A DNA stretch of 64,000 nucleotides from Arthrobacter sp. SDTb3-6 (GTDB lineage Bacteria; Actinomycetota; Actinomycetes; Actinomycetales; Micrococcaceae). Positions within the stretch are counted from its first letter, which is position 1; the number at the start of each line of letters is the position of its first letter. Location: contig NZ_JAAMFN010000020.1 in the NCBI RefSeq assembly GCF_013376095.1, positions 1-64,000 on the forward strand, read 5' to 3'. A program made the translations under genes and the position numbers. Below the pieces are notes generated by a model, which did no database searches, was not told the DNA's origin, and worked only from the letters and a program-made list of their open reading frames with translations. This document shows, in pieces, positions 27,156-37,175 of the stretch.

Positions 27156-28631
27156 TTAGCCGACGGCCCCTTCCATCTGCAGTTCGATCAGGCGGTTCAG
27201 TTCCAGTGCGTATTCCATGGGCAGTTCCTTGGCGATCGGCTCGATGAAGCCGCGCACAATCATGGCCATGGCCTCGTCCTCGGGCATGCCGCGGGACTGC
27301 AGGTAGAACAGCTGTTCTTCGCTGACCTTGGAGACCGTGGCCTCGTGGCCCATGGAGACGTCGTCCTCGCGCACATCCACGTACGGGTAGGTGTCCGAGC
27401 GGGAGATGTTGTCCACCAGCAGGGCGTCACAGCGCACCGTGTTGGCGGAGTGGTTGGCGCCCTCGCGGATCTGGACGAGCCCGCGGTAGGCGGAGCGGCC
27501 GCCGCCGCGGGCCACCGACTTGGAGATGATGGAGGACTGCGTGTTCGGCGCAATGTGGACCATCTTCGACCCGGTGTCCTGGTGCTGGCCCTCGCCGGCA
27601 AACGCGACCGAGAGGGTCTCGCCCTTGGCGTGTTCGCCCACCAGGTACACGGCGGGGTACTTCATGGTGACCTTGGAGCCGATGTTGCCGTCGACCCATT
27701 CCATGGTGGCGCCCTCGTGGGCGATGGCCCGCTTGGTGACCAGGTTGTACACGTTGTTGGACCAGTTCTGGATGGTGGTGTAGCGGACGCGGGCGTTCTT
27801 CTTCACCACAATCTCAACGACGGCCGAGTGCAGCGAGTCCGAGGTGTAGATCGGGGCGGTGCAGCCTTCGATGTAGTGGACGTAGCTGCCCTCGTCGGCG
27901 ATGATCAGCGTGCGCTCAAACTGGCCCATGTTCTCGGTGTTGATGCGGAAGTACGCCTGCAGCGGGATTTCCACGTGCACGCCCGGGGGGACGTAGACGA
28001 AGGATCCGCCGGACCAGACGGCCGTGTTCAGCGAGGCGAACTTGTTGTCGCCCACCGGGATCATGGTGCCGAAGTACTCCTGGAAGATTTCCGGGTAGTC
28101 GCGCAGGCCGGTATCGGTGTCGGTGAAGATGACGCCCTGGGCTTCGAGGTCCTCGCGGATCTGGTGGTAGACCACCTCGGATTCGTACTGGGCCGTGACG
28201 CCGCCGACGAGGCGGCTGCGCTCGGCCTCCGGGATGCCGATGCGCTCGTACGTGGTGCGGATGTCCTCGGGCAGGTCCTCCCAGGTCTGGGCCTGCTTCT
28301 CCGTGGAGCGGACGAAGTACTTGATGTTGTCGAAGTCGATGCCGGACAGGTCCGCACCCCACGTGGGCATGGGCTTGCGGTCAAAGTACTTCAGGCCCTT
28401 CAGGCGCATGTCCAGCATCCACTGGGGCTCGTTCTTCTTGGCTGAGATGTCGCGGACGACCTCTTCGCTCAAGCCGCGGCGGGCGTTGTCGCTGGCTGCG
28501 TTTTTGTCTGACCAGCCAAAAGCGTAGGAGCCCAGCCCCTCCAGCTCCGGGTTTCGTTGGAGGATATCGTGGTTGGTGGAGTCCTCCACCACGTCATTCG
28601 CGCGTACTTCTTGCGCCAATTGATCCGTCAT
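27156..28631 (-). CDS. sufB: Fe-S assembly scaffold protein SufB
   Basis: Main scaffold on which nascent clusters are built, 491 residues. Conserved segments include [39 protein letters not shown] with the sulfur-accepting Cys region, [21 protein letters not shown], and [21 protein letters not shown]. No intein interrupts it, unlike M. tuberculosis SufB. The ATG at 28631 overlaps the sufR stop (TGATG), so regulator and scaffold are translated together. Confidence 0.96.
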   Translation of the reverse strand: MTDQLAQEVRANDVVEDSTNHDILQRNPELEGLGSYAFGWSDKNAASDNARRGLSEEVVRDISAKKNEPQWMLDMRLKGLKYFDRKPMPTWGADLSGIDFDNIKYFVRSTEKQAQTWEDLPEDIRTTYERIGIPEAERSRLVGGVTAQYESEVVYHQIREDLEAQGVIFTDTDTGLRDYPEIFQEYFGTMIPVGDNKFASLNTAVWSGGSFVYVPPGVHVEIPLQAYFRINTENMGQFERTLIIADEGSYVHYIEGCTAPIYTSDSLHSAVVEIVVKKNARVRYTTIQNWSNNVYNLVTKRAIAHEGATMEWVDGNIGSKVTMKYPAVYLVGEHAKGETLSVAFAGEGQHQDTGSKMVHIAPNTQSSIISKSVARGGGRSAYRGLVQIREGANHSANTVRCDALLVDNISRSDTYPYVDVREDDVSMGHEATVSKVSEEQLFYLQSRGMPEDEAMAMIVRGFIEPIAKELPMEYALELNRLIELQMEGAVG

Positions 28632-29401
28632 CACGGCCTTTCTTGCTGATGGTTGGAAATATTTCCGTTCGTCCGCACGGTGCCCGCAGGCGCGCTGACG
28701 CGCTTGCGGACCACGGCGCGGCCCGTTGGTACGTGGGTGGTGCATACGTGGCCGCCGCTGGCCATGGTGGACAGCCGCCTCACATCGACACCCAGGAGCC
28801 GGGAAAAAACTTCAGTCTCGGCGTCGCAAAACTCGGGGAAGGTGGTGGCCAGTTCCTGGATGGGGCAGTGTCCCTGGCACAGCTGTTCAGCAGCCATGGC
28901 GGAGTGCGGGTTCAGCGAGTCGGAGGTGGCCACAAAGCGGTCGGCGGTCAGGGCCCGGGCCAGCGCCTTGGAGCGTGCCGCGACGTCGGGCCCGGCTGCG
29001 TCCACGAGCGGCTGGTAGCTGGATTCCATGTGGGCGAAGCGCCGTTCGGCAAATTCCATGACGCCCTGGCCCCCGCGCGTGGCCGCCAGTTCCTTCAGGG
29101 CCAGCCGCGCAATCTCCAGGTAGTCGTCACCAATTTTCGTCTGCCCCTGGCGGGAGACAACGTAACGGCGGGCCGGGCGCCCGGCGCCGCTCTTGGCGTT
29201 GCTGATGAGCTTGACCTCAATGACGCCGTGCCGGGACAAGGTGTCCAGGTGGCGGCGGACGGCCGCCGGTGTCAGGCCCAACAGTTTCCCCATCTGGGCT
29301 GCGCTTACGGGGCCGTGTTCGAGCACGGCCGTCAGCACACGGTCGCGCGTACGCTCGTCCGGATCAAGGACGGGGACCTGCCCCGCTTGGACTTCCGTCA
29401 T
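28631..29401 (-). CDS. sufR: Fe-S-dependent suf repressor SufR
   Basis: Winged-helix regulator of 256 residues preceding sufB. The N-terminal helix-turn-helix is [34 protein letters not shown] basic wing region [11 protein letters not shown] follows. The C-terminal half carries cysteines suited to bind a cluster: CQGHC, then C 12 residues on (EFCDAE), and HVC near the end. In cyanobacteria and mycobacteria SufR represses suf when clusters are sufficient. The ATG at 29401 has GGAGG 8 nt upstream; an in-frame ATG at 29449 would add 16 residues. Confidence 0.9.
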   Translation of the reverse strand: MTEVQAGQVPVLDPDERTRDRVLTAVLEHGPVSAAQMGKLLGLTPAAVRRHLDTLSRHGVIEVKLISNAKSGAGRPARRYVVSRQGQTKIGDDYLEIARLALKELAATRGGQGVMEFAERRFAHMESSYQPLVDAAGPDVAARSKALARALTADRFVATSDSLNPHSAMAAEQLCQGHCPIQELATTFPEFCDAETEVFSRLLGVDVRRLSTMASGGHVCTTHVPTGRAVVRKRVSAPAGTVRTNGNISNHQQERP

Positions 29402-29445
29402 TCCCGGCACCTCCGCCACCTCAATTGGGAACAGAACAATAAACA

Positions 29446-29459
29446 ACACTATTATGTCG
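29446..29459. promoter_or_regulatory. candidate SufR operator in sufR promoter
   Basis: ACACT-ATTA-TGTCG forms an imperfect inverted repeat (ACA-N6-TGT) in the only A/T-rich part of the gap between sufR and the divergent ABC gene. On the minus strand it overlaps CATAAT, a plausible -10 for sufR. It resembles the mycobacterial SufR site (ACACT-N5-TGTGA) loosely. Confidence 0.35.
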
Positions 29460-29554
29460 TAATTGTCGGCCGCATGCCAGTAAGGCGACCCTACACGCGC
29501 ACCCCTGGCGGATGCACCGCCGTCGCACCTTCACGGATGGGGTACTACATCACG

Positions 29555-29560
29555 TAGAAT
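29555..29560 (+). promoter_or_regulatory. leaderless-type -10 element for ABC ATPase gene
   Basis: TAGAAT, then AGGCCC, then the GTG at 29567, with no ribosome site. This is the third near-identical instance in the window of TAGA(A/C)T-NGGCCC-(A/G)TG. Confidence 0.6.
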
Positions 29561-29566
29561 AGGCCC

Positions 29567-30574
29567 GTGACGCTGACTCCCAACTCCGCTCCCGACGCCG
29601 CCCTGGTCATCACCGGGCTGGTCAAGGACGTTGGTCCCATCCCCGCCCTGGACGGGCGGATGAAGAGGATCATTTCCAATATTAGCCTGCAGGCCCGCTT
29701 TGGCGAGGTGACTGCGCTGCTTGGTGCCAACGGTGCCGGCAAGACCACCACCATCGAGTGTGCGCAGGGCCTGCAGAACCGCACCGCCGGCACCATCTCC
29801 CTGCTGGGCCAGGACCCGGAAAATGCCGGTGCCGCGCTCCGCGCCCGGGTGGGGGTGATGCTCCAGGACGGCGGCCTGCCACCGGCGGCCCGCCCCGTGG
29901 CGCTGCTGCGCCACGTGGCCAGGCTGTACAGCAACCCGCTGAGCGTGGATGCGCTCGTGGACAGGCTGGGGATTGCCGAATTTTCCGCCACCACCATCCG
30001 CAGGCTCTCCGGCGGCCAAAAGCAGCGGGTGGCCCTGGCCGCAAGCCTGCTGGGCAACCCCGAGGTCCTGTTCCTGGATGAGCCCAGCGCCGGCCTGGAT
30101 CCGCAGTCCCGGCTGATGGTCTTTGAGCTCATCCGGGAACTGCGCGACGCCGGCAAGGCCATCGTGCTCACAACCCACCTGCTCGATGACGCCCAGCGGC
30201 TGGCCGACTACGTCTACATTGTCAACCACGGCGAATCCGTCACCGAGGGCACCGTGCCGGAACTGCTGAGCCAGTCGACGGCGTCGCAATCGCAGCGCAC
30301 CATGACCTTCGAAGCGGGACCCGGGCTGGACACCTCGGCGCTGGCCCACGAACATGTGCACTGCGAGGAGACCCGGCCGGGCAGCTACCGGCTGGCCGGC
30401 GCGCTGGAACCGGCCGACCTGGCCCGCTTTGGCCAATGGTGTGCACGGCTGGGCGTCATGCCAACCTCGGTCCACCTGGCGTCACAGTCGCTGGAGGATG
30501 TGTTCCTGGCCATTGCCGCGTCGCGGGAACCTGCAACCGTGAAGCCGCACGCACTCAAGACGGAGATCCGATGA
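29567..30574 (+). CDS. ABC exporter ATPase
   Basis: A 335-residue ATPase of the drug/multidrug or CcmA-like class: Walker A GANGAGKTTT, signature LSGGQKQRV, Walker B LFLDEPSAGLD, H-loop TTHLLDDA. A C-terminal extension of about 100 residues ends with SQSLEDVFLAIA, typical of DrrA-like exporters. It pairs with the following permease (ATGA overlap). The pair next to ctaA and sufR matches mycobacterial Rv1458c-Rv1457c. The substrate is unknown; linkage to heme A synthesis is suggestive only. Confidence 0.88.
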   Translation: MTLTPNSAPDAALVITGLVKDVGPIPALDGRMKRIISNISLQARFGEVTALLGANGAGKTTTIECAQGLQNRTAGTISLLGQDPENAGAALRARVGVMLQDGGLPPAARPVALLRHVARLYSNPLSVDALVDRLGIAEFSATTIRRLSGGQKQRVALAASLLGNPEVLFLDEPSAGLDPQSRLMVFELIRELRDAGKAIVLTTHLLDDAQRLADYVYIVNHGESVTEGTVPELLSQSTASQSQRTMTFEAGPGLDTSALAHEHVHCEETRPGSYRLAGALEPADLARFGQWCARLGVMPTSVHLASQSLEDVFLAIAASREPATVKPHALKTEIR

Positions 30575-31341
30575 GCACCCTGTTCCACGACGCCCCCGCG
30601 GGGCTCCCGGCATCGCTCCCCCGCCGCGTGCTGAACCAGGGCCGGTACGAGGCCGCCGCCATGCTGCGCAACGGCGAGCAGCTGGTCCTGATGATCGTCA
30701 TGCCACTGCTGGGCCTGGTTGCCCTGGCCGTGACCCCCATCCTCAACGGCATGGGTGATTCCCGGATCAACATCGCCACCCCCGGCATCCTGGCCCTGTG
30801 CGCCCTCTCCACGGCCTTCACCGGACAGGGCATCGCCACCGGCTTCGACCGGCGCTACGGCGTGCTCCGCTTCCTCTCCACCACCCCGCTCGGCAAGGCC
30901 GGCCTCATCGCCGGCAAGGTCATTGCCGTCCTGGTGGCCCTCGCCATCCAGGTGGCCATCATCTCCACGGTGGCCGCGTTCATGGGCTGGCGGCCCTCGG
31001 CGGCCGGCGTCGCACTCGGCATTCCCCTGCTGATCCTCGGGGCCGCCACGTTTACGGCCCTGGGCCTGCTGATCGCCGGCACCGTCCGCCCCGAAGCCAC
31101 CCTGGCGATCACGAACCTGGGCTGGATCCTGCTGGCCGCCCTGGGCGGCATTGTGCTGCCGGCGGCAAAGTTCTCCGCCACGATGGCCGGGATCGTGGCA
31201 TGGCTGCCGTCCGGAGCCCTGGGCACCCTGATGCGGGCCGCGCTGCTGCAGGGCCGTATTGATGTTTTTTCAATTGTCATCCTGCTGGCCTGGGCCGTTG
31301 CCGGTTCCATCGCGGCAATCAAATGGTTCAAGTGGAACTGA
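30571..31341 (+). CDS. ABC-2 type exporter permease
   Basis: A 256-residue permease with about six membrane segments. A cytoplasmic N-terminal stretch (RRVLNQGRYEAAAMLRNGEQLVLM) is followed by the first helix, then RRYGVLRFLSTTPLG, a loop typical of ABC-2 permeases. The ATG at 30571 overlaps the ATPase stop. The 3' end overlaps the putative ctaA start by up to 19 nt, so all three genes are one transcription unit. Confidence 0.87.
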   Translation: MSTLFHDAPAGLPASLPRRVLNQGRYEAAAMLRNGEQLVLMIVMPLLGLVALAVTPILNGMGDSRINIATPGILALCALSTAFTGQGIATGFDRRYGVLRFLSTTPLGKAGLIAGKVIAVLVALAIQVAIISTVAAFMGWRPSAAGVALGIPLLILGAATFTALGLLIAGTVRPEATLAITNLGWILLAALGGIVLPAAKFSATMAGIVAWLPSGALGTLMRAALLQGRIDVFSIVILLAWAVAGSIAAIKWFKWN

Positions 31342-32303
31342 AAGTTGTGAATGAAGTGAGTCAAAACAACACGATCAAGTCCGTGGCGCGCAAGCTGCCC
31401 ACGACAGTCACACCCGCGATCCGGCGCCTCTCCGTGGGCCTGCTGATCGGCCAGGGCGTGCTGATCGTCTCCGGCGGGGTGGTGCGCCTGACCGGTTCCG
31501 GCCTGGGCTGCCCCACGTGGCCGAACTGCACGCCCGGATCGCTCACCAACACCCCTGCGATGGGCATCCACGGCGTCATTGAGTTCACCAACCGCACGCT
31601 GACGTTTGCGCTGGCCGCCGTGGCACTGGCCCTGGTCGTGGTGCTGTGGAACCTTCGCAAGGAACGCAAGGACCTGTTCTGGCTGACCTTCTCGCTGCTG
31701 GCCAGCATCCCTGTCCAGGCGGTCATTGGCGGGATCACCGTGCTGTCCGGGCTCAACCCCTACGTGGTGAGCCTGCACTTCCTGGTCTCGGCGGCCCTGG
31801 TGGTGTTCACCATGCTGCTGGTCAACCGTGCCTATGGCCGTGCGGGCCGGACTGCGCCTCCCGCGGCACTGCGTCCGCGGAAGACCATCCGCCAGCTCAG
31901 CGTTGTTGCAGCCGTGTGCACCTACCTGGCCGTCATCCTCGGCACCCTGGTGACCGGCACCGGCCCCCATTCCGGGGACGCCACATCCCCGCGCACCAAC
32001 CTCGACGGCTACCTCGTCACCCGCATCCACGTGCTGCCGGTGTACGTCCTCGTGGCGGTTTCGGTGTTGCTCATGGTGCTGCTGTGGCGCCGCGGACGCG
32101 GTGACATCTTGCGCAACGCGGCCATCCTGCTCATCGTCAGCGTGGTCTACCAGGGCGCCATCGGCTACTGGCAGTACTTCACCGGCGTGCCCATCTTCCT
32201 GGTCGGGCTGCACATGGTGGGGGCCTCCCTGCTGCTGGCCACCGGCACCAACATCGTGGACCTGGCACTGCGCCGCGGCAAGGATCCCGTCCGGTCCGCG
32301 TAA
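31323..32303 (+). CDS. ctaA: heme A synthase CtaA (COX15)
   Basis: Membrane enzyme of up to 326 residues oxidizing heme O to heme A for cytochrome aa3 oxidase, with eight predicted helices in two four-helix halves. Heme-ligand histidines are visible in HGVIEFTNR, SLHFLVS, RIHVLPV and GLHMVGAS. The periplasmic cysteine pair GLGCPTWPNC is also present. The start could be ATG 31323 or GTG 31347; the ribosome sites do not decide. It acts after CtaB, encoded convergently downstream. Confidence 0.93.
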   Translation: MVQVELKVVNEVSQNNTIKSVARKLPTTVTPAIRRLSVGLLIGQGVLIVSGGVVRLTGSGLGCPTWPNCTPGSLTNTPAMGIHGVIEFTNRTLTFALAAVALALVVVLWNLRKERKDLFWLTFSLLASIPVQAVIGGITVLSGLNPYVVSLHFLVSAALVVFTMLLVNRAYGRAGRTAPPAALRPRKTIRQLSVVAAVCTYLAVILGTLVTGTGPHSGDATSPRTNLDGYLVTRIHVLPVYVLVAVSVLLMVLLWRRGRGDILRNAAILLIVSVVYQGAIGYWQYFTGVPIFLVGLHMVGASLLLATGTNIVDLALRRGKDPVRSA

Positions 32304-32322
32304 CGGCACCAGCCGTTGAATA

Positions 32323-32363
32323 ACGCAGCAGGCCCCGCACCAAAGGTGCGGGGCCTGCTGCGT
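32323..32363 (+). terminator. ctaA terminator hairpin
   Basis: A perfect 19-bp stem (ACGCAGCAGGCCCCGCACC and its complement) with loop AAA begins 20 nt after the ctaA stop. No U-tract follows, but it is strong enough to serve as the + strand terminator before convergent ctaB. Confidence 0.75.
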
Positions 32364-32408
32364 CCTGGGAGTCGCCGCCTGCGTCCACGGGAGCCCACTA
32401 CAGCAAAA

Positions 32409-32437
32409 CGGCACCCGTCCGCATGCGGTGGGTGCCG
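32409..32437 (-). terminator. ctaB terminator hairpin with U-tract
   Basis: An outer 8-bp stem (CGGCACCC/GGGTGCCG) encloses CCGCATGCGG. Read on the minus strand the hairpin is followed directly by TTTTG, giving a classical rho-independent terminator 45 nt past the ctaB stop. Confidence 0.75.
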
Positions 32438-32482
32438 CCGTCGATCAACAAGGACCGTGCCTCACGTGCCTCGCAGGAGAGG

Positions 32483-33466
32483 CTAGCCCATCAGGGCCCG
32501 GCCCACGAAGGGGTCCACGGCCAGGGACAGGAACACCAGCGTCAGGTAGGTGATCGAGGCGTGGAAGACCTTCATGGCGTTCTTCTTCGTGACCAGGTCC
32601 TTCTTGGAATTGTTGTACAGCGTGTGGGCCTCAACGAGGAACCACGCGCCCGCGGCCACGGTCACCACGGTGTACACGATCCCGGCACCGCCCAGGGGCA
32701 CCATGAGCAGCGAGCAGGCCACCATCGCCCACGTGTAAAGGACCACCTGCACGGCCACGGTGCGGGAACCGGCCACGGCGCCCAGCATGGGGACGTTGAC
32801 GGCGTTGTAGTCGTCGCTGTAGCGCATGGACAGCGGCCAGTAGTGCGGCGGCGTCCAGAGGAAGATGATCATGAACAGGATCACGGCCGGCCACTGGACG
32901 GTGTCCGTGACGGCGGACCAGGCGATGAGCACCGGCATGCAGCCGGCCGCCCCGCCCCAGACGATGTTCTGCGTGGTGCGGCGCTTGAGGACCAGCGAGT
33001 AGACCACCACGTACAGGAAGATGGCGCCGATGCCCAGGACGCCCGTCAGCGGGTTGATGCTCCACAGCAGGCCCACGGCCAGGACGGTCAGGATCCAGGA
33101 AAAGACAAGTGCCTCACGCGGGGTGATGACGCCGGTGACCAGCGGCCGCTTTGACGTGCGGTGCATCACCTTGTCGATGTCGCGGTCAATGTAACAATTG
33201 AAGGCCCCCGATGCGCCGGCGGCCAACGCGCCGCCGACCATGGTGGCGACCATGAGCCACACGCCGGGAAGACCGCCCCGGCCGGAATACCCCTGGGCGA
33301 AGAACATCGTGGGGAGCGTGGTGACCAACAACAGTTCCACCACCCGCGGCTTGGTCAGGGCCAGGTACCCCTTGGCTTTGGCCGAAAATCCCAACCGTGC
33401 ACGGGGTGCTTCCGGTGAAGTTCCAGCGATCGGGGCATGCGTTGCACTCACGTGTAATGTCACCAT
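32483..33466 (-). CDS. ctaB: protoheme IX farnesyltransferase (heme O synthase)
   Basis: UbiA-family membrane prenyltransferase of 327 residues making heme O from heme B and farnesyl diphosphate. The first Asp-rich motif is [15 protein letters not shown] with KRPLVTG, the second is [15 protein letters not shown]. About nine helices are predicted, and [13 protein letters not shown] is the usual start of the first helix. A GTG at 33451 is an alternative start with slightly better ribosome-site spacing. It is divergent from tkt and convergent with ctaA. Confidence 0.94.
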   Translation of the reverse strand: MVTLHVSATHAPIAGTSPEAPRARLGFSAKAKGYLALTKPRVVELLLVTTLPTMFFAQGYSGRGGLPGVWLMVATMVGGALAAGASGAFNCYIDRDIDKVMHRTSKRPLVTGVITPREALVFSWILTVLAVGLLWSINPLTGVLGIGAIFLYVVVYSLVLKRRTTQNIVWGGAAGCMPVLIAWSAVTDTVQWPAVILFMIIFLWTPPHYWPLSMRYSDDYNAVNVPMLGAVAGSRTVAVQVVLYTWAMVACSLLMVPLGGAGIVYTVVTVAAGAWFLVEAHTLYNNSKKDLVTKKNAMKVFHASITYLTLVFLSLAVDPFVGRALMG

Positions 33467-33853
33467 GTTCTAGTCGGTCGTTCTCATTCATTCTCCATGG
33501 CCCGCACGCCGCGCAGCCGGTGCACCGCACCAGCCGGACAACAGGGCCATGCCGGGCCAAGCCTCTAAATATCATAGCTGGCCGCACGTGAAAAGGCGTG
33601 AACGCGCATATGTCAAGTCTTTACGGGAATTTGACGGAAATTAGATCAAATGCCCTGCCGCCACCGGCTTTGTGAATTCCGGGGGCCTCCCTGGTTTGGC
33701 CCATGGCGGCACCCGTGGCACTAAGCTGAAGACAGATCAACGTTTCAACGCTGGACAGTGCGCAGTACCCGATGGCGGACGAGTTCACCCCCGCAGGCCA
33801 TCCGTGTGCCCGGCACTTGTTTCATGCACGCACCCAACGAGAGGGAACTGTCA
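33467..33853. promoter_or_regulatory. ctaB/tkt divergent intergenic region
   Basis: The longest non-coding stretch of the window (387 nt). An A/T-rich core at about 33565-33650 is the likely promoter area. On the minus strand TATGAT (33571-33576) could be the ctaB -10, about 105 nt before its start. The 200 nt before tkt show no clear hairpin, repeat or ORF. In-frame sequence upstream of the tkt GTG has no protein-like features and is probably leader. Confidence 0.5.
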
Positions 33854-35980
33854 GTGTCACATCCTGAAACAGCAACATTTACGTGGACCGAAGCAGATGC
33901 GAAGGCAGTGGACACCGTCCGTGTCCTGGCCGCGGACGCCGTTGAGAAGGTGGGCAACGGGCACCCCGGAACCGCCATGTCCCTGGCCCCGGCCGCCTAC
34001 CTCCTGTTCCAGAAGGTCATGCGCCACGACCCGAAGGACCCCGACTGGATCGGCCGCGACCGCTTCATCCTCTCCCCCGGCCACACCTCCCTGACCCTGT
34101 ACATCCAGCTCTTCCTCTCCGGCTACGGCCTGGAACTAAAGGACTTGGAAGCACTGCGCACCTGGGGCTCCCTGACCCCGGGCCACCCCGAGTACAAGCA
34201 CACCAAGGGTGTGGAAATCACCACCGGCCCGCTCGGCCAGGGCCTGGCCTCCGCCGTCGGCTTCGCCTACTCCCAGCGCCGCATGCGCGGGCTCATGGAC
34301 CCCGACGCCGCCCCCGGCACCAGCCCGTTCGACCACACGGTGTGGGTCATCGCCTCCGACGGCGACCTCCAGGAAGGCGTCACCAGCGAGGCCTCCTCGC
34401 TGGCCGGCCACCAGGAGCTGGGCAACATGGTCGTCATCTACGACTCCAACCACATCTCCATTGAGGACGACACCAACATCGCCTTCTCCGAAGACGTGCT
34501 CAAGCGCTACGAGTCCTACGGCTGGCACATCCAGCGCGTCGACTGGACCAAAACCGGAGAATACGTTGAGGACGTGGCGGAACTGAACGCCGCCCTCGAA
34601 ACCGCCAAGGCCGAGACCACCAAACCGTCCATCATCCTGCTGCGCACCATCATTGGCTACCCCTCGCCGAAGAAGCAGAACACCGGCGCCATCCACGGCT
34701 CCGCCCTGGGCGGCGGCGAAGTCGCCGCGCTGAAGGTGGAACTTGGTTTCGATCCGGAGAAGCACTTCGACGTCGATCCGGCCATCCTCGCCCACGCCCG
34801 CCAGGTCGCCGACCGCGGCGCCGCGGCACACCAGGAATGGAGTGCCGGCTTCGAGGCCTGGAAGGCCGCCAACCCCGAGAATGCGGCCCTGTTGGAGCGC
34901 ATTGAAAAGAAGGAGCTCCCGGCAGGCTGGGAGAAGAACCTGCCGGTGTTTGAGGCCGGCAAGGACGTCTCCACCCGCGTGGCCTCCGGCAAGGTCATCA
35001 ACGGCGTCGCCGGAGTCCTCCCCGAGCTGTGGGGCGGCTCCTGCGACCTCGCCGGTTCCAACAACACGACCATCGAGGGTGCCGGCTCCTTTGTCCCGAC
35101 GTCCAAGCAGACCGACACCTGGTCCGGCGGCCCCTACGGCCGGGTGCTGCACTTCGGCATCCGCGAGCATGCCGCGGCGTCGATCGTCAACGGCATCCAC
35201 CTGGGCGGGCCCACCCGGGCGTTCTCCGGCACGTTCCTGATCTTCAGCGACTACCAGCGCCCGGCCATCCGCCTCTCCGCCCTCATGGGCGTCCCCTCGG
35301 TCTACGTCTGGACGCACGACTCCATCGGCCTGGGCGAGGACGGCCCCACCCACCAGCCGGTGGAACAGCTCGCCACCCTGCGCGCCATCCCGGGTCTGGA
35401 CGTGGTCCGCCCCGGCGACGCCAACGAGGTCGCCGCAGGCTGGGCGAAGATCCTGGAAACCACGGACCACCCGGCCGGCATCGTGCTCACCCGCCAGAAC
35501 ATCCCCACCTACGCCCGCGGTGACGGCGCTGCCACGGCCACGGAGTTCGGCTCCGCCGCCGGGGTTGCCCAGGGCGGCTACGTGCTGGCCGAGGCCGTGC
35601 GTGACGGCGCCGTCGCCACCCCCGACGTGCTGCTGATCGCCACCGGTTCCGAGGTGCAGCTGGCCGTGGAGGCCCGCGAGGCGCTGGCCGCCGACGGCAT
35701 TGCCGCCCGGGTCATCTCGATGCCGTGCGTCGAGTGGTTCCACGCCCAGCCGGCCGACTACCGCGAGTCGGTGCTCCCGGCAGCCGTCAAGGCCCGCGTC
35801 TCCGTCGAGGCCGGCCTGGCCCTGGGCTGGCGCGAGTTCGTCGGCGACGCCGGCCGCTCCATCTCCCTGGAGCACTTCGGCGCCTCCGCCGACTACAAGC
35901 GCCTGTTCCAGGAGTTCGGCATCACCGCCGCGGCTGTCACGGCCGCAGCCAAGGACTCGCTGGCCGCCGCCGGGGCCTGA
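33854..35980 (+). CDS. tkt: transketolase
   Basis: Thiamine-diphosphate enzyme of 708 residues moving two-carbon units in the pentose phosphate pathway. The N-terminal segment includes [13 protein letters not shown], the pyrophosphate-binding motif is [20 protein letters not shown] through [10 protein letters not shown], and the pyrimidine-binding part includes [14 protein letters not shown] and [18 protein letters not shown]. The GTG at 33854 has AGAGGGA 8 nt upstream. It is the first gene of a tkt-tal-pgi-zwf-opcA-pgl operon with gaps of 71, 2 and 16 nt and then overlaps. Confidence 0.96.
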   Translation: MSHPETATFTWTEADAKAVDTVRVLAADAVEKVGNGHPGTAMSLAPAAYLLFQKVMRHDPKDPDWIGRDRFILSPGHTSLTLYIQLFLSGYGLELKDLEALRTWGSLTPGHPEYKHTKGVEITTGPLGQGLASAVGFAYSQRRMRGLMDPDAAPGTSPFDHTVWVIASDGDLQEGVTSEASSLAGHQELGNMVVIYDSNHISIEDDTNIAFSEDVLKRYESYGWHIQRVDWTKTGEYVEDVAELNAALETAKAETTKPSIILLRTIIGYPSPKKQNTGAIHGSALGGGEVAALKVELGFDPEKHFDVDPAILAHARQVADRGAAAHQEWSAGFEAWKAANPENAALLERIEKKELPAGWEKNLPVFEAGKDVSTRVASGKVINGVAGVLPELWGGSCDLAGSNNTTIEGAGSFVPTSKQTDTWSGGPYGRVLHFGIREHAAASIVNGIHLGGPTRAFSGTFLIFSDYQRPAIRLSALMGVPSVYVWTHDSIGLGEDGPTHQPVEQLATLRAIPGLDVVRPGDANEVAAGWAKILETTDHPAGIVLTRQNIPTYARGDGAATATEFGSAAGVAQGGYVLAEAVRDGAVATPDVLLIATGSEVQLAVEAREALAADGIAARVISMPCVEWFHAQPADYRESVLPAAVKARVSVEAGLALGWREFVGDAGRSISLEHFGASADYKRLFQEFGITAAAVTAAAKDSLAAAGA

Positions 35981-36051
35981 TCCCGGAACCGCAGCGCCGG
36001 TCCCGCGCCGGCTCCCACCCATCCATTTTTTGCAGGAAGAAGCACCAAGCC

Positions 36052-37173
36052 ATGACCAACGCATCACCCACTGCCCAGCTTTCCGCCGCCGGAGTGTCCA
36101 TCTGGCTCGACGACCTGTCCCGCACCCGCCTGACCACCGGCACGCTGCAAAAGCTCATCGAGGAAAAGAACGTGGTCGGCGTCACCACCAACCCCAGCAT
36201 CTTTGAGGCCGCCATCACCAAGAGCGACGCCTACAAGACGGAGCTGAAGGACTTCTCCGCCAAGGGCGTCCACGCCGAGGCAGCCGTCTTTGAGATGACG
36301 ACGGCGGACGTAGCGGCCGGCTGCGACCTGTTCGCCGGCGTGGCCGAGGCCACCCACGGCGTTGACGGCCGCGTTTCCATCGAAGTCGATCCCCGCAAGG
36401 CCTGGGACACGGAAGGCACCATCGCCGAGGCCAAGCGCCTGTACGCCAAGGTCAACAAGAAGAACGTCTACATCAAGATCCCGGCCACGGTCGAGGGCCT
36501 GGCAGCCATCACGGCGACCCTCGCCGAGGGCATCAGCGTCAACGTCACGCTGATCTTCTCCCTGGAGCGCTACCGCGCTGTGATGAACGCCTTCCTCAGC
36601 GGCCTTGAGCAGGCCAAGGCCAACGGCCACCAGCTGGCCGACATCCACTCCGTGGCTTCCTTCTTCGTTTCCCGCGTGGACACCGAAATCGACAAGCGCC
36701 TGGACGCGCTGGGCACCGACGAGGCCAAGGGCCTGAAGGGGAAGGCCGGCCTGGCCAATGCCCGCCTCGCCTACCAGGCCTTCGAGGAGGTCTTCTCCTC
36801 CGAGCGGTGGGCACTGCTGGCCGACGCCGGGGCCCTCCCCCAGCGCCCCCTGTGGGCCTCCACGGGCGTCAAGGACCCGGCCTACCCGGACACCCTGTAC
36901 GTCACGGGCCTGGTTGCCAAGGACGTGGTGAACACCATGCCGGAGAAGACCCTCGACGCCACCTTCGACCACGGCGTAATCACCGGCGACACCGTCACCG
37001 GCACCTACGAGGAGTCCAACGCGCTGCTCAACCAGCTCGAAGGCCTGGGCATCTCCTACAACGACGTCGTGGGGCTGCTTGAAACCGAGGGCCTGGACAA
37101 GTTCGTCGCCAGCTGGAAGGACCTGCTCAACCACGTCCAGGACGCCCTGGACGCCGCAGGCAAGGAGGCCTAG
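36052..37173 (+). CDS. tal: transaldolase
   Basis: Moves a dihydroxyacetone unit between sugar phosphates in the non-oxidative pentose phosphate pathway. At 373 residues it belongs to the longer actinobacterial TAL type. The N-terminus has [11 protein letters not shown] and [13 protein letters not shown]. The Schiff-base lysine lies in VYIKIPAT, followed by [11 protein letters not shown], and [16 protein letters not shown] is near the C-terminus. The ATG at 36052 is preceded by AGGAAG. The next gene starts after 2 nt. Confidence 0.95.
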   Translation: MTNASPTAQLSAAGVSIWLDDLSRTRLTTGTLQKLIEEKNVVGVTTNPSIFEAAITKSDAYKTELKDFSAKGVHAEAAVFEMTTADVAAGCDLFAGVAEATHGVDGRVSIEVDPRKAWDTEGTIAEAKRLYAKVNKKNVYIKIPATVEGLAAITATLAEGISVNVTLIFSLERYRAVMNAFLSGLEQAKANGHQLADIHSVASFFVSRVDTEIDKRLDALGTDEAKGLKGKAGLANARLAYQAFEEVFSSERWALLADAGALPQRPLWASTGVKDPAYPDTLYVTGLVAKDVVNTMPEKTLDATFDHGVITGDTVTGTYEESNALLNQLEGLGISYNDVVGLLETEGLDKFVASWKDLLNHVQDALDAAGKEA

Positions 37174-37175
37174 CC

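Noticed and set aside
27156..28631. intein in SufB
   Set aside because: M. tuberculosis SufB carries one, but this protein runs uninterrupted at normal length.
33758..33853. 32-residue N-terminal extension of transketolase
   Set aside because: It has no homology-like pattern. The GTG at 33854 has AGAGGGA at proper distance and begins the typical family N-terminus.
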